Of a stretch of DNA of 64,000 bases, positions 1-9,170 are shown one piece after another (within the stretch, counting starts at the first letter, position 1; every line of letters starts with the position of its first letter). Under the pieces are notes generated by a model, which was not told the origin of the DNA, did not search any database, and saw only the letters and a program-made list of their open reading frames with translations. The stretch is from an uncultured bacterium. Its GTDB lineage: Bacteria; Cyanobacteriota; Vampirovibrionia; Gastranaerophilales; Gastranaerophilaceae. The stretch spans positions 62,001-126,000 of the forward strand of contig CAPQCU010000002.1 of NCBI GenBank assembly GCA_948684385.1, read 5' to 3'. Both the position numbers and the translations under genes were made by a program.

Positions 1-203
1 AATCTTATGAAAAACAGCTCGCAACAAAGAGAGAAGCTAACCTTAAAGATTACACGGCTAAGTTAAAGGCTGCAGATGCAAACATTACATCTCAAATAGG
101 TAAAAAAGCAACTGAGATGGGTTACACAATGGTTCTTCCGAAATCTTCAGTAGTTTGGGGCGGAGAAGATATCACTGAGACAATTTTGAAGGTTATTAAA
201 TAG
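1..203 (+). CDS. OmpH/Skp-family periplasmic chaperone, C-terminal fragment
   Basis: The reading frame is open from the window edge to the TAG at 201-203. It encodes about 66 residues: a charged, probably helical stretch followed by a tail containing GYTMVLPKSSVVWGG and DITETILKVIK. This tail is the C-terminal strand/helix pattern of Skp/OmpH proteins, which hold unfolded outer-membrane proteins in the periplasm as trimers. Its presence fits the outer-membrane autotransporters and porin in this window. The start and signal peptide lie outside the window. The next gene starts four bases after the stop, so the two are probably co-transcribed. Confidence 0.75.
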   Translation, partial: SYEKQLATKREANLKDYTAKLKAADANITSQIGKKATEMGYTMVLPKSSVVWGGEDITETILKVIK

Positions 204-207
204 CAAA

Positions 208-1239
208 ATGAAAGCTGTTTTATATTACGGACCACAAAATATAAAATATGAAGAAACAAGAATCAAGCCTTTAGAAAAAGGCGAGATTCTTGTTAAAGTT
301 AAAGCTGCACTGACCTGCGGCACTGATGTTAAGACATTCAGACGCGGGCATCCTGTTTTAATAAAAAGCATTCCGTCAGGTTTCGGTCACGAATTTTCAG
401 GAATTGTTGAAAAAGTTGCTGATGATGTTAAAAATATTAAAGTCGGAGACAGAGTTGTCTGCGCTAACTCAGCTCCTTGCGGAGAATGCTTTTACTGCAA
501 AAAAGGCGAATATAACCTTTGTGAAAACTTAAACCTATTAAACGGTGCTTACGCAGAATATATCGTTGTTCCGGAAAGAATAGTTAAAAAGAACACCCTT
601 CTTTTACCTCCCAGCCTGCCATTTGAGAAAGCAGCGTTTACAGAACCATTGGCAAATGTTGTTCACGGAGTCGAAAGAACCGGCATTAAACCGGGTGATT
701 CTGTAGGAATTATAGGCATTGGCCCGATTGGTTTAATGTTTGCACGTTTATGTAAATTAAAAGGTGCAAGAGTAATTGTTGCCGGCAGAAACCCTATAAA
801 ACTTAAGCTGGCAGAAGAATTTGCTCACGCTGATGAAATTGTCGATTTAAAAAAATACTCAAATCCGGAAACAATATTTAAAGATTTTTCCGATGAAAAG
901 CGCGGTCTTGATGTTGCAGTCGAATGCGTTGGTATGCCGGAAATATGGGAGCTTGTATTCTCCTGCGTGCGACCGGGCGGAACAGTTCACTTCTTTGGAG
1001 GCTGCAAATCCGGTTCAAAAGTCAGCTTTGACACGACAAAAATGCATTACGGAGATATCCGTTTAATGAGCGTTTTCCACCACACTCCAAAGTATTTCCG
1101 TCAGGCGCTTGATTTAATCTCATCCGGTGAAGTTGAAGTTGAAAAACTGATTACAGCAGAGCTCCCGCTTGAAAAAGTTGAATACGCAATGGAACAGCAC
1201 ATTGCAGGGAATGCGATTAAATTTCTAATTCATCCTTAA
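208..1239 (+). CDS. Zinc-dependent alcohol/threonine dehydrogenase-like oxidoreductase (MDR family)
   Basis: 343 residues, the usual length for medium-chain dehydrogenases. The catalytic-zinc region is visible as TCGTD (Cys37) and GHEFSG (His61-Glu62). The structural-zinc lobe has Cys91, Cys94, Cys97 and Cys105 in CxxCxxCx7C spacing. The NAD(P)-binding Rossmann motif GIIGIGPIGL lies near residue 167. These features place it with L-threonine, sorbitol or L-iditol dehydrogenase-like enzymes, which oxidise a secondary alcohol with NAD(P)+. The substrate cannot be read from sequence. It starts four bases after the chaperone stop with no clear ribosome-binding site of its own, suggesting read-through from the upstream gene. 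Confidence 0.88.
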   Translation: MKAVLYYGPQNIKYEETRIKPLEKGEILVKVKAALTCGTDVKTFRRGHPVLIKSIPSGFGHEFSGIVEKVADDVKNIKVGDRVVCANSAPCGECFYCKKGEYNLCENLNLLNGAYAEYIVVPERIVKKNTLLLPPSLPFEKAAFTEPLANVVHGVERTGIKPGDSVGIIGIGPIGLMFARLCKLKGARVIVAGRNPIKLKLAEEFAHADEIVDLKKYSNPETIFKDFSDEKRGLDVAVECVGMPEIWELVFSCVRPGGTVHFFGGCKSGSKVSFDTTKMHYGDIRLMSVFHHTPKYFRQALDLISSGEVEVEKLITAELPLEKVEYAMEQHIAGNAIKFLIHP

Positions 1240-1252
1240 AATAACTTTCCTC

Positions 1253-1281
1253 TTGCCTAAGAAACGTATTTACGTTATTAT
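1253..1281 (+). promoter_or_regulatory. Sigma-70-type promoter of yebC-ybaB-recR with a palindrome in the spacer
   Basis: TTGCCT at 1253-1258, 17 bases, then TATTAT at 1276-1281. The spacer holds the inverted repeat AACGTATTTACGTT (1263-1276), which could be an operator. It lies about 30 bases before the yebC start. Confidence 0.5.
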
Positions 1282-1312
1282 TGATACGCTAGACTAATAA
1301 AGGGGATATTTT

Positions 1313-2065
1313 ATGAGCGGACACTCAAAATGGTCAACGATTAAACATAAAAAAGCTAAAACAGACTCACTAAGAGCTGCTGAATTTCAAAAATTTTCAA
1401 GAGAAATTATCGTAGCTTCTAAGCTTGGCGGTCCTGATCCTTCAGGTAATTTCCGTCTAAGAACTGCTATTGAAAAAGCTAAAGCTGCCGGACTTCCAAA
1501 CGATAACATCAAACGTGCTATTGAAAAAGGCTCCGGAGCAGGAAACAACGAAAACTATGACGAAATGGTATATGAAGGCTACGCAGCTGGCGGGGTAGCT
1601 GTTGTAATCGAAGCTATGACTGATAACAAAAACAGAACCGCAGGAGATATCAGAAGCTATTTCACCAAGTTCAACGGGAACCTCGGTGAAACAGGATGCG
1701 TAGGCTGGATGTTTGACAAAAAAGGATGCATTACTTTTAATAAAGAAGGTGTAGATTACGAACAGCTTTTTGAAGCAGCTATTAATCTTGATGCTGATGA
1801 TATTGTTGAAGAAGAGGATGAATACAAAGTTTACACATCTTTTGAAAACCTTCAGGCTGTAACAGAAGGATTAGAAAAAGAAGGGTTTAAATCTGTAACT
1901 GCAGAGTTCACAAGAGTTCCGCAAAATACAATTGAGGTAACAGATGAAAAAACTGCAACAAGTATTATGAGACTTCTCGGAAGATTAGAAGAGCATGACG
2001 ATGTTCAAAATGTTTACGCTAATTTTGATATCGATGATGAGCTAATGGAAAAACTAGATGTATAG
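1313..2065 (+). CDS. yebC: YebC/PmpR-family protein (TACO1-like)
   Basis: 250 residues opening with the family signature MSGHSKWSTIKHKKAKTD and containing the conserved GNFRLRTAIEKAKAAGLPNDN segment region near residues 45-65. Family members are known as DNA-binding regulators and, more recently, as factors that help ribosomes through difficult sequences. The ATG is preceded by an AGGGGAT ribosome-binding site. It is followed after 14 bases by ybaB and then recR, a grouping in which the latter two are commonly linked. Full length, no anomalies. Confidence 0.96.
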   Translation: MSGHSKWSTIKHKKAKTDSLRAAEFQKFSREIIVASKLGGPDPSGNFRLRTAIEKAKAAGLPNDNIKRAIEKGSGAGNNENYDEMVYEGYAAGGVAVVIEAMTDNKNRTAGDIRSYFTKFNGNLGETGCVGWMFDKKGCITFNKEGVDYEQLFEAAINLDADDIVEEEDEYKVYTSFENLQAVTEGLEKEGFKSVTAEFTRVPQNTIEVTDEKTATSIMRLLGRLEEHDDVQNVYANFDIDDELMEKLDV

Positions 2066-2079
2066 GGAGGACAACTATT

Positions 2080-2415
2080 ATGATGAACATGATGAATATG
2101 ATGAAGCAAGCTCAGACTATTCAAAAAAGATTAAAAGAAACTCAAGATGAGCTTAATCAAATGGATATATCAGGTGAAGCAGGAAACGGTTCTGTAAAAG
2201 TAATTTGTGATGGAAAAGGTTTATTTAAATCTATCAAGCTTTCTCCGGAAGCTATAAATCCGGAAAATCCGTCAGCTGTTTCAGAAGACACAATCGAAAT
2301 GCTTGAAGATATTATAACAACAGCTATCAACCAGACTTCCGGCAAAGCAATCAAAGTTATGGAAGAAAAAATGAAAGCTGTTACAGGCGGAATTAGCATA
2401 CCTGGTCTATTTTAA
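2080..2415 (+). CDS. ybaB: YbaB/EbfC nucleoid-associated protein
   Basis: 111 residues with a Met-rich N-terminus (MMNMMNMMKQAQ), an N-terminal helix (residues 5-35), a central strand region with GNGSVKVICDGKG, and a C-terminal helix ending in a Gly/Ile/Pro tail. This is the tweezer-like dimer of YbaB/EbfC, which coats DNA. A strong GGGAGG site precedes the ATG. The stop overlaps the recR start by one base (TAATG), indicating translational coupling to recR, as in many bacteria. Confidence 0.95.
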   Translation: MMNMMNMMKQAQTIQKRLKETQDELNQMDISGEAGNGSVKVICDGKGLFKSIKLSPEAINPENPSAVSEDTIEMLEDIITTAINQTSGKAIKVMEEKMKAVTGGISIPGLF

Positions 2416-3011
2416 TGATATATCCAAAATCTATAGCAGCATTAATAGAACAGTTTCAGAAATTTCCATCCGTTGGACCAAAATCGGCACAACGGATGGC
2501 TTTTCAGGTGCTTAAAATGCCTTATTCCGAAGTCGAAAAATTTGCCAACGCTATTCTTGAAGCTAAGAAGAGTTCTAAGACCTGTGATATATGTTTCAAT
2601 ATATCAACCCAGAGTCCTTGTGAAATCTGCTCTTCAAACAATCGTAACCGCTCTGTTATCTGCGTTGTTGCTGAAACAAAGGACTTAATCGCTATCGAAA
2701 AAACCAACGAATACAGAGGACTTTACCACGTACTACAAGGCTTAATCTCACCAATGGACGGAATTGGGGCAGAAGACATCCGCATAAAAGAGCTTCTCAC
2801 AAGACTTACAAACGAAGAAGTTCAGGAAGTTATACTTGCGCTTTCACCTTCGGTAGAAGGTGAAGCCACAAGTTTATATTTAACAAAATTAATCAAGCCG
2901 TTTGGCATTAAGATTTCACGAATCGCTTTTGGTCTCCCTGTCGGAGCTGATTTAGAATACGCAGACGAAGTTACTCTTGCACGTGCTATTGAAGGCAGGC
3001 GTGAACTTTAA
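2415..3011 (+). CDS. recR: Recombination mediator RecR
   Basis: 198 residues, the normal length. An N-terminal HhH region ([13 protein letters not shown]) is followed by a four-Cys zinc finger (CDIC...CEIC near residues 57-72). A Toprim domain begins around [10 protein letters not shown] and includes [11 protein letters not shown]. RecR loads RecA at gaps together with RecO/RecF. The gene is the third of the yebC-ybaB-recR operon and is coupled to ybaB. Its last 26 bases overlap the 3' end of the convergent enolase gene. Confidence 0.97.
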   Translation: MIYPKSIAALIEQFQKFPSVGPKSAQRMAFQVLKMPYSEVEKFANAILEAKKSSKTCDICFNISTQSPCEICSSNNRNRSVICVVAETKDLIAIEKTNEYRGLYHVLQGLISPMDGIGAEDIRIKELLTRLTNEEVQEVILALSPSVEGEATSLYLTKLIKPFGIKISRIAFGLPVGADLEYADEVTLARAIEGRREL

Positions 3012-4305
3012 AAGCATTCAAGCCCAAATATTTACCGCCTTCAGCAAGCTCTTCTTCTATTCTTAGAAGCTGGTTGTACTTTGCAAGCCTGTCAGTTCTT
3101 GAGACAGAGCCGGTTTTAATTAAACCGCAGTTTGTAGCAACTGCCAAATCTGCAATAAAGCTGTCTTCAGTTTCTCCTGAACGGTGTGAAACAACAGCTG
3201 TGTAACCATTTTTTTGAGCCATTAATATTGCTTCCATTGTCTCAGTTAAAGTTCCAATCTGGTTAGGCTTAATTAAAATAGAATTAGCTGCTTTCTTTTC
3301 AATACCTTCTCTCAAACGTTTTGTATTTGTAACAAACAAATCATCACCGACAAGCTGGCATTTGTCTCCAAGTTTTTCTGTTAAATGCTGCCATCCTAGC
3401 CAGTCATCCTGCGCAAGTCCATCTTCTATTGAAACAATTGGATAGTCTCTTACAAGTTCAGAAAGATAATCTATCATCTGCTCGGAAGTCATTTTTTTGT
3501 TTTCGCCTTTCAAAACATACTGGCTTAAAGAGCAGACTCCTCCCGAACATTCACCCTCTTCGTAAAGTTCGGAAGCTGCAACATCAAGGCAAAGTTTAAC
3601 TGTATTTGTATTATATCCTGCTTTTTCTATCGCAAGAATAATAGTTTCAATAGCTTCGCGCGTTGAGTTAAGATTAGGAGCAAAGCCGCCTTCATCTCCG
3701 ACTGTTGTAGTAAGTCCTTTTTCGTTAAGAATAATTTTCAGGGTATTGAATATTTCAGAGCCTGCTTTCAACGCTTCACCAAAAGTTGGCATACCGACAG
3801 GAGTTATCATAAATTCCTGAATATCCAGATTATTATTTGCGTGAGCCCCTCCGTTTAAAATATTCATCATAGGAGTCGGCAGAACTCTTGCATAAATACC
3901 GCCTAAGTATCTGTAAAGCGGAATATCTAAAGAGTTCGCAGCAGCTCTTGCACAGCCTAAAGAAACTGCTAAAATCGCATTCGCTCCAAGTGTAGATTTA
4001 TCAAAGCTGCCGTCCATTTCACTCATCAAGCTGTCAATCAGGTTCTGGTCAAAAGCATTTTCTCCAAGCAAGTTTGGAGTAATAACAGAATTGATATTAT
4101 CAACAGCTTTCATTACGCCTTTTCCCAAAAATTCGCCTCTGATATTATCTCTAAGTTCTTTTGCTTCATAAATTCCGGTTGAAGCTCCGGAAGGAACTGA
4201 CGCACGCCCCACAGTTCCGTCTAAAAGCCTGACATCAACTTCTACAGTTGGATTACCTCTTGAATCAAGTATTTGCCTTGCTCTAATATCTTCGATTTCA
4301 CACAT
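2986..4305 (-). CDS. eno: Enolase
   Basis: Phosphopyruvate hydratase of glycolysis, 439 residues from the ATG at 4305. This start is preferred over an upstream in-frame one because GAGGAG precedes it and [19 protein letters not shown] matches enolase N-termini. Visible motifs: [10 protein letters not shown] (substrate loop), GDEGGFAPN, the catalytic-lysine segment [10 protein letters not shown], and SHRSGETED. The C-terminus is unusual: after YLGLNAFK it continues VHACLQ, read from the complement of the end of recR, giving a 26-bp tail-to-tail overlap. Confidence 0.97.
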   Translation of the reverse strand: MCEIEDIRARQILDSRGNPTVEVDVRLLDGTVGRASVPSGASTGIYEAKELRDNIRGEFLGKGVMKAVDNINSVITPNLLGENAFDQNLIDSLMSEMDGSFDKSTLGANAILAVSLGCARAAANSLDIPLYRYLGGIYARVLPTPMMNILNGGAHANNNLDIQEFMITPVGMPTFGEALKAGSEIFNTLKIILNEKGLTTTVGDEGGFAPNLNSTREAIETIILAIEKAGYNTNTVKLCLDVAASELYEEGECSGGVCSLSQYVLKGENKKMTSEQMIDYLSELVRDYPIVSIEDGLAQDDWLGWQHLTEKLGDKCQLVGDDLFVTNTKRLREGIEKKAANSILIKPNQIGTLTETMEAILMAQKNGYTAVVSHRSGETEDSFIADLAVATNCGLIKTGSVSRTDRLAKYNQLLRIEEELAEGGKYLGLNAFKVHACLQ

Positions 4306-4377
4306 ATAAAAAACTCCTCTCGAAAATAATAATATTAGAGAGGAGGATTTTAATCTATTCGCCAACGGAGGGGTAAA

Positions 4378-4412
4378 GGGGTAAATATATTGGGTTGGTT
4401 TTGGGACTACAA
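4378..4412. repeat. GGGGTAAAT dispersed repeat, composite copy 1
   Basis: Contains GGGGTAAAT (4378-4386), followed by GGGTTGGTTTTGGGACTACAAA, which runs into the stop codon of the autotransporter. A half-copy (GGGGTAAAG) lies directly before it. Closely related blocks lie at 9117, 51293, 51370 and 62949. Confidence 0.7.
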
Positions 4413-7400
4413 ATCATCATTATCCTTACCCAATGCCCAGCGGAACCCGAAAGTCAAAGCAACACCGTTTCTGCCGCCGTTGCGTACCATCGCCTGTGCA
4501 AAGCCTGTAAACTTGTCTTTCCAGACTTTCTGTAAGCCAAGACCGTATTCCACATAAGGATCTACTGACATATTCGGAAGAATTATATCATTTGCTCTTA
4601 CTTTCGTTGAGTTTAAAACGTTCCACACAAAACCAACATGAGCATAAGGCTGCCAGCCATTTTTCATGTTTGCAACAAATTTAACCTGAGGGTTTATCTG
4701 GAAAGTATGAAGAGGGTCACTTTCAATCTTCACACCTGCAGCATTTGTGTAGTCAAATGTATTAACAAAAGAATAGTTCATAAACATTATTGGCTGAATA
4801 ATGTATTTTCCGTCCTTAAATTCGAAGTTGTAGCCTGTTTTTGTACCTATACCTGCAAGAAGTGCTGAAAAATCTTCGTTGCCATACATAGTACTGCTTG
4901 TGCCGAAGTTCATGCCGGCAGTACCTGTAAATGCTGAAAAGAAATTACCTTTATAGAAAGTTTCCGTAACACCTAAAACTCCGCCGTTCATATTTGTATC
5001 AACACCGCCGTAGCTAAGCTGGGAACCATTATATCCGCCATAAAGAGTTTGGACATTATACCAGCCGTGTTTCATTTCTCTAAACTTACCGTCATGACCG
5101 ATTAAAGCACCATAAGTAATTGCATCAACATCCGGCCCGCCTTTAAGATTAATGCTTTCAAAACTTGTAAACGGTTTGAGCCAGAAACCTTTATCAATGA
5201 ACTCAAAATCATTCCTGTAAACAGGGGTTCCTTCGCTGATTGCATATTTATTCTCGTTTATTAAAGATATCCTCATTGCAGAAGGAAGCTGTGAAAACAT
5301 ATCCATGTGTTGAAACGCAAATCTGATAGTTTCATTAATAACAGACTGACCGCCGGCCTGAGTTGCCACAGGAGTTGCCAGAACAGCAGGGTTAAAGCTG
5401 TCTGTCGGTTTTCTGCTGAATGTAAAATATCCGGCATCATTACGGTTTTCATACCCGACATCATATTTGTAAATAGGACTGTAAGCTGTCAGCTGATAAT
5501 TGCTGTCAGGAACTTCTTTCATGCCGGCAGTTACATAATCTTTTAAGCCCGGCTCTGCAAAATAAATTTCTGTTCTGTCTCTATCCGCCGGAGCATCAGA
5601 TATAAGGTTCATACCGACAACATTTAAGTTTCCTGTGTGCTTTCCGTATTCATTCGCTGTAAATCTGTCCATTGTCTGGTTTGCAAGATCAACATCCGCT
5701 GTAAAATTCGTATTATTCTTTACTGTCAGGCTATTAAGAGCAGATACTCCGACTGCTCCGTTAATCATATTAAATGACCCGCCATTTAAGGTTAAGTTAT
5801 TGCCATTTAAGACATTATCACGCACGCCTAAATAAAGATTTGTATTATCAAGGCTTACATTCGCACCGTTTAAAACATCATTGTTTAAATAAACAGAACC
5901 TGTTTCATCACCTTTAAAATTCACATTATATTCCATTTTTCCGGCAATTTTATCTGTTATTTCAACCGGAAGCTCACTGATTTCATTTCCGTCTGCATCA
6001 TAAAAAGTCGAAGTTACCTGACCCAAATCCGGAATTTCAACTCTAACTTCTTTTGCAGCAACCGGAGCAGTTTTATCATTTGTAAGCCTGTATTCAATTG
6101 TTGTAGTTGTCTTTTTACCAAGTTTATCAGCACCTGTTTCATCAACACCTACTACAACATCTTCATTCGTTACAACCGCATCGTATCGTGCCAGAAACTC
6201 ATCATTCCGGTCAACATAAACACGCTGGGTTCCGTTCCAGTTTGAATAATAATTAGTTACATCATAATCAATTATACCCGCTGTTGAATCGCCATTAATC
6301 GCATCATTGATAATAAAAGTACCGTTATTCTTTGCAACGATATCAAGTTTTGATTCAGTAAGAGCCGGTACTTCAGACTCTACATAGTCGGAATATTTAT
6401 TGTAAAAGCCGTAACCGGACGCATTATCAACTTTCTTTAATTCATTTGTATTAGTTAAATATTTTTCTCCGGTTGAAACGTAAATACCTTCATTACGTTT
6501 TCCGTTTCTATCTTCAACATAGTTGCCGCTGATGATATTTGTTTTACCGTCTGCAACAAGAGTTGTTGAACCTAAGGAAAATATTGCACCGCCTTTTGCT
6601 GTTCCGTTCTCAGCTTTTGCATAGTTATCAACAAAACTGCCATCAACTTCACCTATTGTTCCATAGTAATTATAAAGTGCTCCGCCGCCTGCATAAGTTT
6701 CTCCGGAAGCATAGTTTTTGATAAAATCACCTTTTATCTGCTCAAACTTTGCTCCGTTATTGTATATAGCGCCGCCTCCAGCTGTCATAGAGTTAGAAGC
6801 ATGGTTATTATAGAATCCGCCTTCAATATTCTTTATAGAAGCATTAGAAGAATTATAAATTGCTCCGCCCTGTGAATACCTGCCGCCTTCACTCGTTTCA
6901 ACATAGTTATCTACAAACGAACCTTTAATCTGTCCGATTTCTGCAGATTTACTGTTCGTAATAGCACCGCCCGAAGCTGTGCTCGCACCTTTTGCATAAT
7001 TTCCGATAAAATCTCCGGAAATTTTATTGATTTTACTTGAAGCTAAGTTTTGAATAGCACCGCCCTGAGCATAATGCTCTGAATCTTCGGCAACAATTGA
7101 ATGGTTATCTACAAAAGAGCCTTCAATTTCTCCAATCGTAGAACCCATACTATTATGAATAGCACCGCCATCAGCGTAACCGTCACTATACACGCTGTTA
7201 TTTACAAAATTACCTTTAATCTTATCAATACTTGAAGATGTTTCATTAAATATTGCACCACCCTGAGCATAATAAGCACCTTTACCGTATGTAGCTTCCA
7301 CATCCATAGTTACATCAATACGGTTATCAATAAAATCACCTTCTATTGTTCCGATATGACCGGAGCCGGTAGCACCGTTTTGAATAGCGCCACCTGAACC

Positions 7401-8312
7401 ATGAGGATACTTTTTATCAGCAACATGGTTTCCAATAAAGCTGCCTTTTACGCTGTCTATTGTACCAATATTATACAATCCGCCGCCGAAAACCCGCGAA
7501 TAATTATTTACAAAATCACCATTTACACTTTTAATAGTTCCTTTGTTATTAAGTCCTGAACCGCTATACTCTGTAGCATTAGAAATAAAATCACCGTTTA
7601 CGCTCTGGATTTGGCCGGAATTTAACAATCCGCCCGAAGAATTACCAATGAAGTTTCCGTTAATATTATTTATTTTTCCGTCATTTTCCAGTGCTCTTCC
7701 TTTGTTATCAATAAAATCTCCGGTGATATCTTTAATTGTACCCTTATTGTATATAGCTCCGCCGCCTTTGTCTGCTCTATTACCGATAAAATCACCTGTA
7801 ATATTGCCAAGTGAGCCTGTATTATAAATTGCACCTCCGTAAGAAGTACTAACATTATTTATAAAGTCAGCTTTTATATCTACATCGTTATTATCAACGT
7901 AATTTATAATAGCGGACTTATTAGTGTTTTCAAACACTACATCTTTTGAATTTTCTGATGTTAAAGTATTATCTATTCTTTCTGTAACCGTTGTATAATT
8001 ATCAGGCTTTTCATAAGAATACTGATAATATTTTGTTTCACTATTAGGAAGCTTCACAGCAACGGTTTTATCACCGGCTGTTTCAACTTCATGCCAGACA
8101 ACAGAAGTGGAAGTTCCAAGATTTTCAGAATTCATCTGAATTTTATAATATTTGGAAACTACATTTCCTTTAGAATCCAGAGTCTTATACACAAAAGAAT
8201 AGTCTTCTGCTGTACCTTCAACTACATCAAACGAGTTTTCTGCTGCCGTAGAAGCTAATGATATACAACTGGCAAGAAGTGCATAAGATAATGTTTTCAC
8301 ACCTATTTTCAT
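4407..8312 (-). CDS. Autotransporter with Pmp-like FxxN/GGAI repeats
   Basis: 1301 residues. Residues 1-24 are a signal peptide (basic MKIGVK, hydrophobic core, STAA before Glu). From about 150 to 580 there are about 15 imperfect units with the pattern GDFIGN...GGAIYN, matching the FxxN and GGA[ILV] motifs of chlamydial polymorphic membrane proteins, which fold as a beta-helix passenger. The last ~280 residues form a beta-barrel translocator ending in [13 protein letters not shown]. The barrel is closely related to that of the 51395-54379 gene, so the two are paralogues. A GAGG site lies nine bases before the ATG, and a sigma-28-like promoter lies at 8352-8378. Surface exposure is expected; the ligand is unknown. 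Confidence 0.9.
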   Translation of the reverse strand: MKIGVKTLSYALLASCISLASTAAENSFDVVEGTAEDYSFVYKTLDSKGNVVSKYYKIQMNSENLGTSTSVVWHEVETAGDKTVAVKLPNSETKYYQYSYEKPDNYTTVTERIDNTLTSENSKDVVFENTNKSAIINYVDNNDVDIKADFINNVSTSYGGAIYNTGSLGNITGDFIGNRADKGGGAIYNKGTIKDITGDFIDNKGRALENDGKINNINGNFIGNSSGGLLNSGQIQSVNGDFISNATEYSGSGLNNKGTIKSVNGDFVNNYSRVFGGGLYNIGTIDSVKGSFIGNHVADKKYPHGSGGAIQNGATGSGHIGTIEGDFIDNRIDVTMDVEATYGKGAYYAQGGAIFNETSSSIDKIKGNFVNNSVYSDGYADGGAIHNSMGSTIGEIEGSFVDNHSIVAEDSEHYAQGGAIQNLASSKINKISGDFIGNYAKGASTASGGAITNSKSAEIGQIKGSFVDNYVETSEGGRYSQGGAIYNSSNASIKNIEGGFYNNHASNSMTAGGGAIYNNGAKFEQIKGDFIKNYASGETYAGGGALYNYYGTIGEVDGSFVDNYAKAENGTAKGGAIFSLGSTTLVADGKTNIISGNYVEDRNGKRNEGIYVSTGEKYLTNTNELKKVDNASGYGFYNKYSDYVESEVPALTESKLDIVAKNNGTFIINDAINGDSTAGIIDYDVTNYYSNWNGTQRVYVDRNDEFLARYDAVVTNEDVVVGVDETGADKLGKKTTTTIEYRLTNDKTAPVAAKEVRVEIPDLGQVTSTFYDADGNEISELPVEITDKIAGKMEYNVNFKGDETGSVYLNNDVLNGANVSLDNTNLYLGVRDNVLNGNNLTLNGGSFNMINGAVGVSALNSLTVKNNTNFTADVDLANQTMDRFTANEYGKHTGNLNVVGMNLISDAPADRDRTEIYFAEPGLKDYVTAGMKEVPDSNYQLTAYSPIYKYDVGYENRNDAGYFTFSRKPTDSFNPAVLATPVATQAGGQSVINETIRFAFQHMDMFSQLPSAMRISLINENKYAISEGTPVYRNDFEFIDKGFWLKPFTSFESINLKGGPDVDAITYGALIGHDGKFREMKHGWYNVQTLYGGYNGSQLSYGGVDTNMNGGVLGVTETFYKGNFFSAFTGTAGMNFGTSSTMYGNEDFSALLAGIGTKTGYNFEFKDGKYIIQPIMFMNYSFVNTFDYTNAAGVKIESDPLHTFQINPQVKFVANMKNGWQPYAHVGFVWNVLNSTKVRANDIILPNMSVDPYVEYGLGLQKVWKDKFTGFAQAMVRNGGRNGVALTFGFRWALGKDNDDL

Positions 8313-8351
8313 ACATTCAGTCCTCGAGTTAATATATTGTGCACAAATATT

Positions 8352-8378
8352 TTATCGGCATTTTTTTGTAAAACTTTA
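8352..8378 (-). promoter_or_regulatory. Perfect sigma-28 (FliA)-type promoter
   Basis: Read on the minus strand: TAAAGTTT (8378-8371), exactly 11 bases, GCCGATAA (8359-8352). This equals the published FliA consensus TAAAGTTT-N11-GCCGATAA. Transcription would start about 30 bases upstream of the autotransporter ATG. Confidence 0.75.
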
Positions 8379-8434
8379 GGATTTCAACAAAAATCTTTAC
8401 AAAATTTTACAATTCGAATTCATAATTTTGTACG

Positions 8435-8463
8435 TTTTACTTTTTTAAATAAATCACTATAAT
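8435..8463 (+). promoter_or_regulatory. Promoter predicting a leaderless mRNA
   Basis: TTTTAC (8435-8440), 17 bases, perfect TATAAT (8458-8463), then only six bases to the ATG at 8470. No ribosome-binding site is present. Confidence 0.5.
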
Positions 8464-8469
8464 ATAATT

Positions 8470-9117
8470 ATGAAAAAGTTTTTAATCTGTTTAATAGTTA
8501 TGAGTTTTTGCCTCCCTTCCCACGCTTTTTTCTGGAACAAAAAGAACAAAGCGCTTGAAAAAGAGCTTCAAGGCAAAGGTTACGCGGGTACCTTACCTAA
8601 TCTTGAAAACAAAATCGAAAAAAGCAAAACAAAAGTAGTTACTCCGATTTTTGAATCACAAGATGGATTTAACGACCCTTCTGACTTAAAACCCGTTCCA
8701 AAAGACAATCCTGCGTTTATCAATATCATTCAGAAAAAAGACAAGACTTCACAGTTTTTAAACGACGCGAACGAAGTTATTCCAATGCTTGAAAAACTTG
8801 TTGACTGCATTGAAGATAATGAAAGTTTGCAATTATTTATTACAAAAGCAAACCTTTTAACCTTAAATATTGATAATTTAACAGAAAAATATAACGGCAA
8901 GCCTGAAAGTTTCTTTGAATCGTTTAGAAAGCTTCAGGAAGTAAACCGCTATGTTAAATCGATTTCACAATTGAGGCGCGAAGCTGTGACTTATCAAAGA
9001 TACCTCGCGTATTCAGAAAGCGGTTCGATTTACAATCCTGAAAACATCAATCAGCAGCTTGAGTACTTGTTGGAAGAATTAAACTCAGCAATTCTCTTAT
9101 TAAGAGAAGAGGGGTAG
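8470..9117 (+). CDS. Small exported protein of unknown function
   Basis: 215 residues, not recognised. A signal peptide is clear: MKKFLICLIVMSFC hydrophobic core ending PSHA before FFWNKK. The mature part is charged and largely helical, with no cysteine cluster or catalytic motif visible. It starts six bases after a consensus -10 box, so it may be translated from a leaderless message. The last codons (GAG GGG TAG) run into a copy of the GGGGTAAAT repeat, which begins at the stop codon. Probably periplasmic; the role is unknown. Confidence 0.75.
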   Translation: MKKFLICLIVMSFCLPSHAFFWNKKNKALEKELQGKGYAGTLPNLENKIEKSKTKVVTPIFESQDGFNDPSDLKPVPKDNPAFINIIQKKDKTSQFLNDANEVIPMLEKLVDCIEDNESLQLFITKANLLTLNIDNLTEKYNGKPESFFESFRKLQEVNRYVKSISQLRREAVTYQRYLAYSESGSIYNPENINQQLEYLLEELNSAILLLREEG

Positions 9118-9153
9118 GGGTAAATATAAGGGTTGGTATTGAGACTACAAATT
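9117..9153. repeat. GGGGTAAAT dispersed repeat, composite copy 2
   Basis: GGGGTAAAT at 9117-9125 followed by GGGTTGGTATTGAGACTACA, near-identical to the block at 4378. It fills the gap between the secreted-protein stop and the polA stop. Confidence 0.7.
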
Positions 9154-9170
9154 TTGTGTTTCTGCACTCC

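Noticed and set aside
6540..7860. Regularly repeated DNA that could be read as a CRISPR array
   Set aside because: The repeats are imperfect, lie in frame within the autotransporter coding sequence and encode FxxN/GGAI units.
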